NCBI GenBank assembly: GCA_035693025.1
Contig: DASSHI010000004.1
Span: 62,001 to 126,000 of the forward strand
Reading direction: 5' to 3'
DNA length: 64,000 nt
Origin: VRUE01 sp035693025
Lineage (GTDB): Bacteria; Actinomycetota; Thermoleophilia; Solirubrobacterales; 70-9
The notes under the pieces are model-generated. The model saw only the letters and a list, made by a program, of their open reading frames with translations. It searched no databases and had not been told where the DNA came from. The position numbers were made by a program, and so were the translations under genes. This document shows positions 1 to 8,395 of this stretch, piece by piece (within the stretch, counting starts at the first letter, position 1; each line of letters starts with the position of its first letter).

Positions 1-1
1 C

Positions 2-1300
2 TTTCCGGGTCTCGAACCGGGTGAGCAGCTCGAAAACCGGATCGAGCTGGCGCCGCGGGCGCCGATCCTGGCCCGCGACGGCACGCCGCTCGCCGAAGGC
101 CCGGCCGACGAACGCGAACACCCCCTGGGCAGCGCCGCGATCGACGTTACCGGCGAAATCGGCGAAGCCGAAGAAGAAGACCTGCCGGCCCTGGCGCGCC
201 AGGGCTTCCCGGCGGGCACCCCGGTCGGCGTCAGCGGACTCGAGCAGGCCTTCAACCGGCGGCTCGCGGGCAAGCCCGGGGGGTCGCTCCTCGCGGTCGC
301 CGGCGAAGGCGGCTCGGCGCGAATCCTCGCCCAGGCCGAACCGCAGCCCGGTGCGCCGGTCAAGACGACGATCGACCCCGCCCTACAGCAAGCCGCCGTC
401 ACCGGCCTCGCCGGGCGAGCGGGCGGGGTCGCCGTGCTCGACGCCAAGACCGGCGATGTGCGCGCCCTCGCCGGGCAGGCCTTCTCCGCCCCCCAGCCCC
501 CCGGCTCGACCTTCAAGACGATCACCACCACCGCGGCTCTGCAGAAGGGCGTCGTCTCGCTCGACGACGAATTCGAACTGAGCGACGGCGTCGACGTCGG
601 CGGCCGCTTCATCAGCAACGCCAACGGCGAGGTCTGCGGCGGCACCTTCCGCCAGGCCTTCGCCGAGTCCTGCAATGCCGACTTCGCCCCGCTCGGGCCG
701 AAGATCGGCAACGACGACCTCGTCGCCACCGCCGAACGCTTCGGCTTCAACCACCCGCTGACCATCTACGCACCGAGTGTGGTCGCCGCCGTCGACCCGC
801 CCGAGTCGACGATCCCGACGGAAATAGGCGACGAACTCGACCTCGGCGTCAGCGCGATCGGACAGGGAGAAGTGCTGGCGACGCCGCTGCAGATGGCCTC
901 CGTGGCCCAGACCATCGGCAACGAAGGGGTGCGCGAGCCGACCTCGGTCGTCGCCAACCGCAAGCTGCGCCCCCAGGCGAGGTCGAGGCGCGTGATGACT
1001 CCGAAGATCGCCGGCGAGCTGACCGAACTGATGATCGGCGTGGTCACCGAAGGCACCGGCACCGCCGCGGCCATCCCCGAGGCGCAGGTGGCCGGCAAGA
1101 CCGGAACCGCCGAGCTCGGGCCGAAGCCCGGCACCGAAGGCGAAGAAGAACCGGAACAGGCGAAGGACGCCTGGTTCGCGGCCTTCGCCCCGGCGGAAAA
1201 CGCCAAGCTCGCGATCGGCATCCTGCTGGTCGAAGCCGAAGCGGCGGGCGGCGAAGTCGCCGCCCCGATCGCCGCCGAAGTCCTCTCCGCCGGGCTCTAA
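2..1300 (+). CDS. Penicillin-binding protein, transpeptidase domain (5' partial)
   Basis: The frame enters from the left edge, so the N-terminus is missing; 432 residues remain before TAA. All three catalytic motifs of serine transpeptidases are visible: SxxK as STFK (codons from 506), SxN as SCN (from 668) and KTGT (from 1097). The part before STFK carries the phrase VSGLEQAFNRRLAG, typical of the linker region of class B PBPs. No glycosyltransferase domain is seen, so it is called class B. The family cross-links peptidoglycan stem peptides outside the membrane. It converges on the lipoprotein gene; only 3 bases separate the two stops, in the short near-palindrome CTCTAAGGCCTAGAG. Whether it is an MrdA/PbpA-type or another class B PBP cannot be settled without the N-terminus. 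Confidence 0.9.
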   Translation, partial: FPGLEPGEQLENRIELAPRAPILARDGTPLAEGPADEREHPLGSAAIDVTGEIGEAEEEDLPALARQGFPAGTPVGVSGLEQAFNRRLAGKPGGSLLAVAGEGGSARILAQAEPQPGAPVKTTIDPALQQAAVTGLAGRAGGVAVLDAKTGDVRALAGQAFSAPQPPGSTFKTITTTAALQKGVVSLDDEFELSDGVDVGGRFISNANGEVCGGTFRQAFAESCNADFAPLGPKIGNDDLVATAERFGFNHPLTIYAPSVVAAVDPPESTIPTEIGDELDLGVSAIGQGEVLATPLQMASVAQTIGNEGVREPTSVVANRKLRPQARSRRVMTPKIAGELTELMIGVVTEGTGTAAAIPEAQVAGKTGTAELGPKPGTEGEEEPEQAKDAWFAAFAPAENAKLAIGILLVEAEAAGGEVAAPIAAEVLSAGL

Positions 1301-1303
1301 GGC

Positions 1304-1852
1304 CTAGAGGTCGAGCGTGATCTTCGCGGGGCCTTCGGGGCCCGGGACCGAGAGCGTAAGCGGGCGGTTCTCCGAGGCGGAGGACGGCAGTTCGAAGAGG
1401 ACGAGCGAGCCCTCGATCGGCCCCTGCTGCGGGGTCGAATCGAGGACGGGGATCTGTTCCTGCGATTCGACTTCGCCGCCGAAGGGCAGGGCGTAGAGAC
1501 TTTCGCTGGGGATCGCCTCGAAGACCTGGTTCCCGGCATCGGTGATCGTGAAGGCGTCCGCAAGCTTCTGCGGTTCGTCGCTTTCGTTCTGGACTTCGAA
1601 GAAGACACCGAAGTAGCTGTGCCCGGGTGCCGCTTCAGGCTGGCCGGCGAGATAGGCGGAGTCCTCGCTGTCGTTGGGATTGAGGTAGCGCGAGAAGATG
1701 ACGTTGTATTGGAGCTCGCCCAACTTCACCGGCTCCCCCTCCGAGACGTCCTTGGAGTCGCTCGAGTAGCCGCAGGCCGAGAGCGCGAACGCGATCAGGG
1801 CGACCAGCAGGGCGGCGAGCAGCGGCAGGGCGTTTCTGCGGGAGCGAGCCAT
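1304..1852 (-). CDS. Putative secreted lipoprotein, DUF4352-like
   Basis: This 182-residue protein has an N-terminal RSRR stretch, a hydrophobic signal segment (residues about 9-26) and a lipobox LSAC with the lipidated Cys at 27, so it should be anchored to the outer face of the membrane. The mature part contains the phrase YFGVFFEVQNESDEPQ, typical of DUF4352/immunoglobulin-like lipoproteins that carry a beta-sandwich. No enzymatic motif is visible and the function is unknown. It lies 27 bases downstream of the SRPBCC gene on the same strand, so the two may be cotranscribed. It converges on the penicillin-binding protein gene, but a role in wall synthesis is only suggested by that position. 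Confidence 0.75.
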   Translation of the reverse strand: MARSRRNALPLLAALLVALIAFALSACGYSSDSKDVSEGEPVKLGELQYNVIFSRYLNPNDSEDSAYLAGQPEAAPGHSYFGVFFEVQNESDEPQKLADAFTITDAGNQVFEAIPSESLYALPFGGEVESQEQIPVLDSTPQQGPIEGSLVLFELPSSASENRPLTLSVPGPEGPAKITLDL

Positions 1853-1879
1853 CGGCGGCGCGGAGTCTATTAAGCGCGC

Positions 1880-2410
1880 CTACGGGATGCCGGTCGCGTG
1901 GGGATTGCCACCGGCGACGCCGATGAGGGACGGTGCGACCTCGTCGCCCTCCAGCTGATCGCGCAGCCGGCGCAGCGCCTCGCGCCAGCCCCGCTGTGCC
2001 GCCCCGGCGCTGCCGGAAAGCGCCTCCACGGCGCGGTCGATCGGGTTCGAGGGCGTGGTCCAATGGGAGACCCGGACCGCGGTCAGCGAGCCGGCGCCCT
2101 CGGTCAGCTCCCAGACGGTCGTAGCGGGAATGCGGTTGACGCGGCCGCCGCTTCCCCGCTCGACGAGCTTGTGCGGAGCCTCGATCTCGGCGATCGCGGT
2201 GTCCATCCAGACCGAGCGCCGCCTGGATCCGGTGCGAAAGCGGGCCCCTGCGCCGACTCCGCGCGACTCGATCCGAGTCAGGTGGAAGTCATCGAGGAAA
2301 TGGTCGGTGAAGGCGGGACGACGGGCCAGGTCGGAGATCGTCTCGAAGACCTGCTCGCGCGGCACGTCGATCTCGATCTCTGCGCTGATCGGCCCCATCG
2401 AGACGTGCAT
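1880..2410 (-). CDS. SRPBCC (START-like) family protein
   Basis: The 176-residue protein opens with the typical SRPBCC beginning, a beta strand of alternating acidic and hydrophobic residues (AEIEIDVPREQVFETISD). Mid-protein strands such as WELTEGAGSLTAVRVSHWTT end in a helix rich in Arg and Ala, as in polyketide cyclase/dehydrase-like and AHSA1-like proteins. These fold into a helix-grip cavity that binds lipids or other hydrophobic ligands. No catalytic residues can be assigned. A second in-frame ATG lies four codons downstream (MGPISAE) and could be the true start. It is divergent from the FHA gene and probably cotranscribed with the downstream lipoprotein gene. Confidence 0.75.
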   Translation of the reverse strand: MHVSMGPISAEIEIDVPREQVFETISDLARRPAFTDHFLDDFHLTRIESRGVGAGARFRTGSRRRSVWMDTAIAEIEAPHKLVERGSGGRVNRIPATTVWELTEGAGSLTAVRVSHWTTPSNPIDRAVEALSGSAGAAQRGWREALRRLRDQLEGDEVAPSLIGVAGGNPHATGIP

Positions 2411-2556
2411 TCTATGCGCGCCGGCGTCAGGCCGCCCACGGCCGGCCAGCGAGTTTGCGAATCCAGGCTTCCGGGTATCGCTGCGGCAAAACCCGGATGT
2501 ACCAACTTTTATGGAGCGGTAGTATCTGCCTAACGAACTCTTGGGAAGGAGCAGTC

Positions 2557-3129
2557 ATTTCCACCAGCACCGCCCCCAACCCCGCCTCCGAGGACTATGC
2601 GACCGGGACGTTTCCCGGGCCCGGCACTTACTTCTGCGTCGAATGCGGCTCCCAGCTTGCGCTGCGCGAGGACGACGAGCTGCCCTCCTGCCCAGGCTGC
2701 GGCTCCTCCAGCTTCCGGCTCGACTCGATCTTCGAGTCGATGCAGGAGCACGATGGCGCCACGGCGGAGTTCGAGGCTCCAAGCGAGAGCTCGCCCTCCG
2801 GCTGGTTGACCGAGATCCGCGCGAAGATGGCCCCTGGCGCTCGCTGCCTTGCCTGTCGGGACGAAGACGGGCAGGTGCTCGAGTTCGAGATCGGCGAGGG
2901 CTGGAGCCGGATCGGGCGCAGTGTCAACGCCGATCTCCGCCTGGACGATCCCAGCGTCTCCCGCCGCCACGCCCTGGTCGTCTCCGAAGCAGGCAAGCCC
3001 GTGCGCGTGCTCGACGACCGCAGCCTCAACGGCATCCTCGTCAACGGCGAGCCGGTCGAGTGGGGCAGGCTGGGCGACGGCGACGAGCTGGCGATCGGCC
3101 GCTACCGGCTCTTCGCCATCGAAGGCTGA
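2557..3129 (+). CDS. Zinc-ribbon plus FHA domain protein with probable ATT start
   Basis: Read from 2557 the protein has 190 residues. A zinc ribbon is formed by two CxxC pairs (C27/C30 and C45/C48). It is followed by a linker and a C-terminal FHA domain (about 105-190) with the conserved GRS, SRRHA and SLNGILVNG motifs, so it should bind phosphothreonine peptides, probably from a Ser/Thr kinase. The frame is open upstream to ATGs at 2455 and 2497, but those codons give an uncharacteristic N-terminus and lack a good ribosome site. A strong Shine-Dalgarno sequence, GGGAAGGAG (2543-2551), lies 5 bases before an ATT codon at 2557, which I take as the start. Domain assignment is firm; the start is less so. 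Confidence 0.8.
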   Translation: MSTSTAPNPASEDYATGTFPGPGTYFCVECGSQLALREDDELPSCPGCGSSSFRLDSIFESMQEHDGATAEFEAPSESSPSGWLTEIRAKMAPGARCLACRDEDGQVLEFEIGEGWSRIGRSVNADLRLDDPSVSRRHALVVSEAGKPVRVLDDRSLNGILVNGEPVEWGRLGDGDELAIGRYRLFAIEG

Positions 3130-3170
3130 CCAGCCTTTAGACGCAATTTCCGGCCTACGGCGCCCGTAGG

Positions 3171-3542
3171 ATGGCGCTCGTGGACTCCTCCCAGGACCCC
3201 TCCGTCGCGGCCGAGCAGGCCCGACAACGCCTGCACGAAGAGATCGAGCGCGTCCGCAACGGGGTTGAGGAGATGCTCGCCGAGCAGGGCACCGACGACG
3301 AAGCGCTGCGCCGCGAGCTGGACGCTCTGCGCGAGGACACGAGGCTCTACGTCAAGAAGCGCATAGGGAGAGCTCAGAAGCGCACCGACAAGCGTCTCGG
3401 CAAGCTCGAACGCCGCATCGATCAGGTCGAGCAGGATCGCAAATACGCCGAGTGGCGCATCCACACGAATAACGAGCAAATGCTCGACGGACTCTTGAGA
3501 GAGGTTCGAGCTATTGCAGATCTCCTGACGCGCACGCGGTAG
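3171..3542 (+). CDS. Small coiled-coil protein, unknown function
   Basis: This 123-residue, highly charged protein is predicted by eye to be almost entirely helical, with heptad-like runs (LRRELDALREDTRLYVKK, LGKLERRIDQVEQDRKY). No signal peptide, membrane segment or catalytic motif is visible, so it is probably cytoplasmic and oligomeric. It follows the FHA gene by 41 bases on the same strand, which makes cotranscription possible. Its TAG stop is the first codon of the left arm of a long palindrome shared with the convergent gltB gene. I do not recognise a named family. Confidence 0.6.
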   Translation: MALVDSSQDPSVAAEQARQRLHEEIERVRNGVEEMLAEQGTDDEALRRELDALREDTRLYVKKRIGRAQKRTDKRLGKLERRIDQVEQDRKYAEWRIHTNNEQMLDGLLREVRAIADLLTRTR

Positions 3543-3643
3543 ACGCGGGGGACCCCTCCGACGGAACCCGCCGCCGGTTACGCGGCGAGGGCGCGGTCGG
3601 CGTGCCAGCTCACAAGTTCCGCTGGAGGGGTCCCCCGCGTCTA
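3540..3643. terminator. Long palindrome enclosing both convergent stop codons (bidirectional terminator-like)
   Basis: The left arm TAGACGCGGGGGACCCCTCC (3540-3559) and its exact reverse complement (3624-3643) form 20 perfect pairs. After a 2-base mismatch six more pairs follow: CGGAAC (3562-3567) with GTTCCG (3616-3621). The enclosed segment contains a further GC hairpin (CGCCGC with GCGGCG). The outermost triplets of the two arms are the TAG stop of the coiled-coil gene and the TAG stop of gltB. There is no U-tract, so factor-independent termination is inferred from position and symmetry only. Confidence 0.6.
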
Positions 3644-6600
3644 CTCGGTCGAGATAGAAGGATCGGCCTGAACCTTGTGGGGGACGATCATGAGGAAGTT
3701 GTCTGGTGCGCTTGCAGCCAGCGATCCCATCCGCTCAGCCTCCTCGGCCTGCCCGGTCGCCCGCAGCTCATCCGCGTAGTGCGAAAGCAGGTCGTCGATA
3801 TCGAGCTGACCCTCGGCGTCGATGTCTCTGAGCTCGACTTTGGCGCCCTCGCCCAGCCGCGCCTGGATCGCCTCGCGATCGATGCCGAAGGCGTTGTGGC
3901 GGACGTAGACGCGGCCGCCGGTCATCCCGGCGCAGGCCCAGGGGCCGAGGTCGCCGAGCACGATCGCGCGGCCCGAGGTCATGTACTCGAAGGCGAAGCC
4001 CTTGGCGTTGGCGCGGTCGACGACGCAGCCGCGGCTGTCGTCGATCGCCTCCTCCGGCTCGCCGGCGAGGACGACGTCGGCGCCGGAGAGGCGGATGCAG
4101 AATCGCGAGTCGGCCGAGCCCTGGACGAAGAGGCGGCCGCGCTGGGCGCCGTAGGCGAAGGACTTGCCGACCGAGCCGTTGAGCCGGCGGCCCTTTGCGC
4201 CCTTGCCCTTGAGCACCGCGACGGTCCCGCCCAGCATCGTCTTGCCGACGCCGTCCTGGGCGCCCCCCTCCACCCGGATCGAAACACCGTACGAGTTGAA
4301 GGCGCCGAGCCCCTGGCCGGCAACCGAGCCGCCGTTGAACTCGAGGTCGGCGAGCACGTCGTCGTTCGACTCCGGCCCGCCGTCGAAGATGCGCGAGCGG
4401 GCGATCGCCCCGGCCAGCTCGGTGCCGAGCACCCGGTCGTTGGCGTCGGTGGCGCGCGGGAAGCGGCTGGTAACGGTGCCGCCCGAGCAGACTTCGCCCG
4501 CCAGCGCGCCGATCTGCGCCGAGGCCTGCTTGGCCTCCATGCGGATCGGCCGGGCGACGACGAGGCCGGCTTCGGCGCGCTCGTCGGAGACCTCCTCCGC
4601 GACCGGTAGGTCGATCGGCTCGAGGTCGAGGAACTCCTCCAGCGGCGTGATCAGCGGCGCCAGGTCGATCTGGTCGTGATGGGAGACCTGCTCGAGCAGG
4701 TCGTAGCGGCCGACGAGGTCCTGGGCGCGGTCATAGCCGAGCGAGGCGACGACCTCCTTCACCTCCTCGCCCATCGCGCTGAAGAAGCGGGCGCAGCTCT
4801 CGGCGGCGAGGTCGACCTCCTGCGGGGTGAACTTCTTCAGCCCGTGCTCCTGGGCCTGCTCGACCGTCTCGATCTGGGTGGCGATGCCGACGTGGCAGGT
4901 GTCGAGCTGGCAGCCGCGGCAGATCGTGCAGCCGAGGCTGACCATCGCCAGCGTGCCGAAGCCGACCCGGTTGGCGCCGAGGCAGTGCAGCTTGACGATG
5001 TCGTGACCGGTGCGATAGCCGCCGTCGGCCCAGATCTCGACCCGGTTGCGCAGGCCCGCCTCCATCAGCGCCCTGTGCACGGCGCGGGTGCCGATGTCGG
5101 AGGGCAGGCCGACGTGACGCAGCGCGTGCTGGCGGGCGGCGCCGGTGCCGCCCTCGAAGCCCGAGAGGGTGATGATGTCGGCACCGGCCTTGGCGATGCC
5201 GAGGCCGATCGTGCCGATGTTCGGTACGACGGGCACCTTGACCGAGACGCGCACGTCGGGGTTGACCGTCTTCAGCTCGTCGATCAGCTCGGCCAGGTCC
5301 TCGATCGAGTAGAGATCGTGGTTGTTGGAGGGCGAGATCAGGTCGGTGCCGGGCGCGGCGTTACGCGCGGCGGCGACCTTCTCGGAAACCTTCTTGCCCG
5401 GCAGGTGGCCGCCCTCGCCGGGCTTGGCGCCCTGGCCGATCTTGATCTCGGCGAGGTAGGAGGAGTTGAGCATCTCCGCCGAGACGCCGAAGCGCCCCGA
5501 AGCGACCTGCTGGCCGCGCCACTTGCGGTAATTCCCGTACATGTCGCGGATCTCGCCGCCCTCGCCGTTGACGCAGAGGACGTTGATCGTCTTCGCCGCC
5601 TCGGCGTAGGCCCGGAAGGCGGGCTCGGACTGCGAGCCGAAGCTCATCGAGGAGATCACCACGGGATAGTCGTGGTGGCCCACCCCGGCGTCGACGACCG
5701 ATGCGTCCGGCAGGGGCTCTCTATCGCCCACCAGGCCCATGATGTGGCGCATCGAGATCGGATTCTGCTTCTCCAGGTCGCGCACTTTCTCGCTGTATTC
5801 GGCGTAGTCGCCGGAGCCGTTGGCGGTGGCGATCGCCGCCTTGTAGACCTTGGGGTAGAAGCGGAAGGTCTTGGCGGGTTTGGCGCTCTCGTCACCGCCG
5901 AGGATGCGCGCCCGCTCGTTGGCACTCTCGTCGAGCCCGGCGAAGCCGATGCCGCCCCGCTCCGAGGCGGCAAAGGCCTCGGTCTGGAAGATCTCGGCCA
6001 GCTCGGGACGGACGCCGATCGAGGAGAACTGGCGGGCGTAACCGCGCACCTCGTGGATGCCGATCGTCGAGATCACTTTCTCGATCCCCTTGGCGAGGGC
6101 GGCGCAGAGGTTGCCGATGTCGGTGCGGTAGTCCTCGACGCAGATCACCTCGACCATCGTGTAGGGGCAGACGCCGTTGGCGCCCAGGCCGAGGGCCAGC
6201 ATCGTGTCGTGGACGTTGCGGATCGCCGCCGAGCGCAGGACGATGCCGCAGCGCCGCCGCAGGTTCGCCTGGCCCGGCTCGACCCGGAACTGCTTCAGCG
6301 CCTGGTCGACCGCCGAGGTGGCCAGGTGGGGATCGAGGAAGCGCCGCTCGGCGTCGTAGACGGTGCGGTCGGTCAGCACGAGCAGCTCGGCGCCGTCGCG
6401 AACCTTCTTCACGGCCTCCTGCTTGATCCGCTCGATCGCGCCCTGCGTCGTCTCGGACTCCAACAGCGAGATGTCCACAGCCCCGGCGCGCCCGCGGAAC
6501 TCCTCCCAGAGGTCCTCGAGCAGGTAGGTCTGGTTCTCGCGGGCGATCTGGCGGTAGGTCTTGTCAGAGAGCGGCGCCAGGCCGTGATGACCGCCGAGGA

Positions 6601-8317
6601 TCACCGGGAAGGAGGTCTCGACCGTGCCCGTGTCCTCGCCGGCGGCGTCGATCGAAGGGCGGCGGCCGAAGACCGAGCGGGTCGAGAAGTGCTCCATCTC
6701 GCGCTCGCGGTCGATCGCCGGGTTGGTGACGACGGCAACCGTCTCCTTGAAGTAGTCGGCGAGGTTCTGGCGCTCGGGCGAGAGCGCCGCCAGCGGGCCG
6801 TCGTAGCCGAGCGAGCCGACCGGCTCGGCTCCGTTGGAGGCCATCTGCTGGACGAGTTTGACGTCGTCGCGCTGCCAACCGAAGCCGGCCAGGATGCGGT
6901 CCTCGACCTTGACCGGCTCCGCGGGGCCGGCGTCCGAGTAACCGGGCACGTCGCCACCCTCGAGCGGCCCACCGGTCTCCAGGGCGCGGTCGTAAGGAGC
7001 AGCCTGCTCGGCGCCGTTGCGGGTGAGCCAGCGGTCGCGGACCGTGCGCAGCATCTCGTGGTGGGGGTGCAAGGTGGAGCGCCGCGCCTCGCGGTCGATC
7101 GAGACCATCGCCTTCTCGCCCGGGGCGAGCGGCTTGGGCTCGGAGACCATCTCGGCGACGGAGACGACGCCGGGCTCGGAGCTGAAGACGAAGTCCTCGA
7201 CCGTCTCCACCTGCCAGAGCGGGCGCAGGCCGAGGGCGTCGGCCGAGAAGACGCACTCGCCGCCGTGACGGGCGATCAGCGCCACCGGGCCCTGCGAGAA
7301 GGGTCCCATCGCCTGGCGCAGGTACATGTAGAAGGGGTGCAGGTCGTCCGGCAGCGAGCGGATCTCGTTGACGATCGGCGGCAGGATCATCTCCATCGCC
7401 TCGGCGAGGCTGAGACCTTCGCGATTGACCAGCGTCGCGATCGTCCGGTCGAGGTCCTGGGAGTCCGAGGAGCCCGAGCGAATCGGCACCCCGAGCATGC
7501 GCGCCTCCTGGCGCAGCTGGGCGATCGTGTTGATCTCCCCGTTGTGCCCGAGCACCGAGAACGGCTGCACTCTCTTGAACGAGGGCCAGGTGTTGGTCGA
7601 GTAGCGGTTGTGGCCGAAGGCGCCGATCGACTCGAAGCGCTCGTCGCGCAGGTCGGGGTAGTAGGCGCCGAGGACGTTCGGCGCGCCCATCACCTTGTAG
7701 ACGCAGATCGTCGCCGAGAAGGAGGGGATGTGGACGTCGAGCTCGCGCTCGAGCTCGATCAGCAGGTCGAAGAGGACGCGGTCGCGGTGGGTGGCGTCGG
7801 CGACCAGGCCGGCGATCTGCCAGAAGTGCGGCTCCTCCTCGCGCGCGGTCGGGCCGAGCGCGGGTGAGTCGACCGCGCCGAGGCGCTCGGCGAGGATGCG
7901 GAAGCCACCCTGCCCGAGCAGCTCGCGGGCGTCGTGCTGGACCTTCTCCAGGTCCTGCGAGCGCTCGACGAAGACGTGCGCCACGGCAAAGGCGTCATCG
8001 AGGGTCAGCGAAGGATCATGGCCGCCGGCGCGGACCTCCTCGGCCCAGATCTTGCGTGGGATGTCGACCAGCAGGCCGCAGCCGTCCCCCTCGCCGTCGA
8101 CGTTGCCGGCACGGTGGAGCATCTTCTGCAGCGCCGGGATCGCCCGTTCCACGGGTTCGTGGCTCGGCGTCGCGTCCTTGCGCACCGAGGCGTAGATCGC
8201 ACAGGCGTCCTTGTCCTCGACGCTGGGGGGCGAGACGAGCGGACGATAGGCGCGCTCTGGCGAGTAGCGGACGACGCCGCTCTCGCCGTGAAGCTCACGG
8301 GACTGGATATCGGACAC
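3641..8317 (-). CDS. gltB: Glutamate synthase, large subunit
   Basis: The 1558-residue protein has the full GltB architecture. An N-terminal Ntn-type glutaminase domain has its presumed catalytic Cys at 39 (DKDACAIY) after a short propeptide. A central domain is followed by the FMN/2-oxoglutarate barrel with the 3Fe-4S cysteine cluster CTICRGCQLDTCHVG, and a C-terminal GXGXG beta-helix (GGSVAGQGLGAFNSYG). It transfers the amide of glutamine to 2-oxoglutarate to give two glutamates in the cytoplasm. The GTG start at 8317 is supported by GGGAGG five bases upstream. A TATAAT box lies about 63 bases upstream. No gltD small-subunit gene lies next to it in this window, so the NADPH-oxidising partner must be elsewhere or be replaced. 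Confidence 0.97.
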   Translation of the reverse strand: MSDIQSRELHGESGVVRYSPERAYRPLVSPPSVEDKDACAIYASVRKDATPSHEPVERAIPALQKMLHRAGNVDGEGDGCGLLVDIPRKIWAEEVRAGGHDPSLTLDDAFAVAHVFVERSQDLEKVQHDARELLGQGGFRILAERLGAVDSPALGPTAREEEPHFWQIAGLVADATHRDRVLFDLLIELERELDVHIPSFSATICVYKVMGAPNVLGAYYPDLRDERFESIGAFGHNRYSTNTWPSFKRVQPFSVLGHNGEINTIAQLRQEARMLGVPIRSGSSDSQDLDRTIATLVNREGLSLAEAMEMILPPIVNEIRSLPDDLHPFYMYLRQAMGPFSQGPVALIARHGGECVFSADALGLRPLWQVETVEDFVFSSEPGVVSVAEMVSEPKPLAPGEKAMVSIDREARRSTLHPHHEMLRTVRDRWLTRNGAEQAAPYDRALETGGPLEGGDVPGYSDAGPAEPVKVEDRILAGFGWQRDDVKLVQQMASNGAEPVGSLGYDGPLAALSPERQNLADYFKETVAVVTNPAIDREREMEHFSTRSVFGRRPSIDAAGEDTGTVETSFPVILGGHHGLAPLSDKTYRQIARENQTYLLEDLWEEFRGRAGAVDISLLESETTQGAIERIKQEAVKKVRDGAELLVLTDRTVYDAERRFLDPHLATSAVDQALKQFRVEPGQANLRRRCGIVLRSAAIRNVHDTMLALGLGANGVCPYTMVEVICVEDYRTDIGNLCAALAKGIEKVISTIGIHEVRGYARQFSSIGVRPELAEIFQTEAFAASERGGIGFAGLDESANERARILGGDESAKPAKTFRFYPKVYKAAIATANGSGDYAEYSEKVRDLEKQNPISMRHIMGLVGDREPLPDASVVDAGVGHHDYPVVISSMSFGSQSEPAFRAYAEAAKTINVLCVNGEGGEIRDMYGNYRKWRGQQVASGRFGVSAEMLNSSYLAEIKIGQGAKPGEGGHLPGKKVSEKVAAARNAAPGTDLISPSNNHDLYSIEDLAELIDELKTVNPDVRVSVKVPVVPNIGTIGLGIAKAGADIITLSGFEGGTGAARQHALRHVGLPSDIGTRAVHRALMEAGLRNRVEIWADGGYRTGHDIVKLHCLGANRVGFGTLAMVSLGCTICRGCQLDTCHVGIATQIETVEQAQEHGLKKFTPQEVDLAAESCARFFSAMGEEVKEVVASLGYDRAQDLVGRYDLLEQVSHHDQIDLAPLITPLEEFLDLEPIDLPVAEEVSDERAEAGLVVARPIRMEAKQASAQIGALAGEVCSGGTVTSRFPRATDANDRVLGTELAGAIARSRIFDGGPESNDDVLADLEFNGGSVAGQGLGAFNSYGVSIRVEGGAQDGVGKTMLGGTVAVLKGKGAKGRRLNGSVGKSFAYGAQRGRLFVQGSADSRFCIRLSGADVVLAGEPEEAIDDSRGCVVDRANAKGFAFEYMTSGRAIVLGDLGPWACAGMTGGRVYVRHNAFGIDREAIQARLGEGAKVELRDIDAEGQLDIDDLLSHYADELRATGQAEEAERMGSLAASAPDNFLMIVPHKVQADPSISTE

Positions 8318-8379
8318 ATCTACCTCCCGGTTTCCACGCCTTCTCCGAGCGGGCGCGCGACGGGTTGACAGGTTGTCGG

Positions 8380-8385
8380 ATTATA
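8380..8385 (-). promoter_or_regulatory. Predicted -10 box of gltB promoter
   Basis: A perfect TATAAT (minus strand, in context CCCTATAATCC) lies in the 78-base gap between the TolB-like gene and gltB, giving a leader of about 55 bases. No convincing -35 element is present 16-18 bases upstream, so an activator or alternative sigma context is possible. Confidence 0.5.
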
Positions 8386-8395
8386 GGGACGGCGC

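Noticed and set aside
4676..7867. 1063-codon plus-strand open frame opposite gltB
   Set aside because: It is antisense to a perfectly conserved gltB. Its composition (Asp/Arg/Leu/Val-rich without domains) is that of a high-GC shadow frame.
8365..8370. TTGACA on the plus strand as a promoter -35
   Set aside because: The next TATA-like box is only 10-11 bases away and the downstream region is antisense to known genes.
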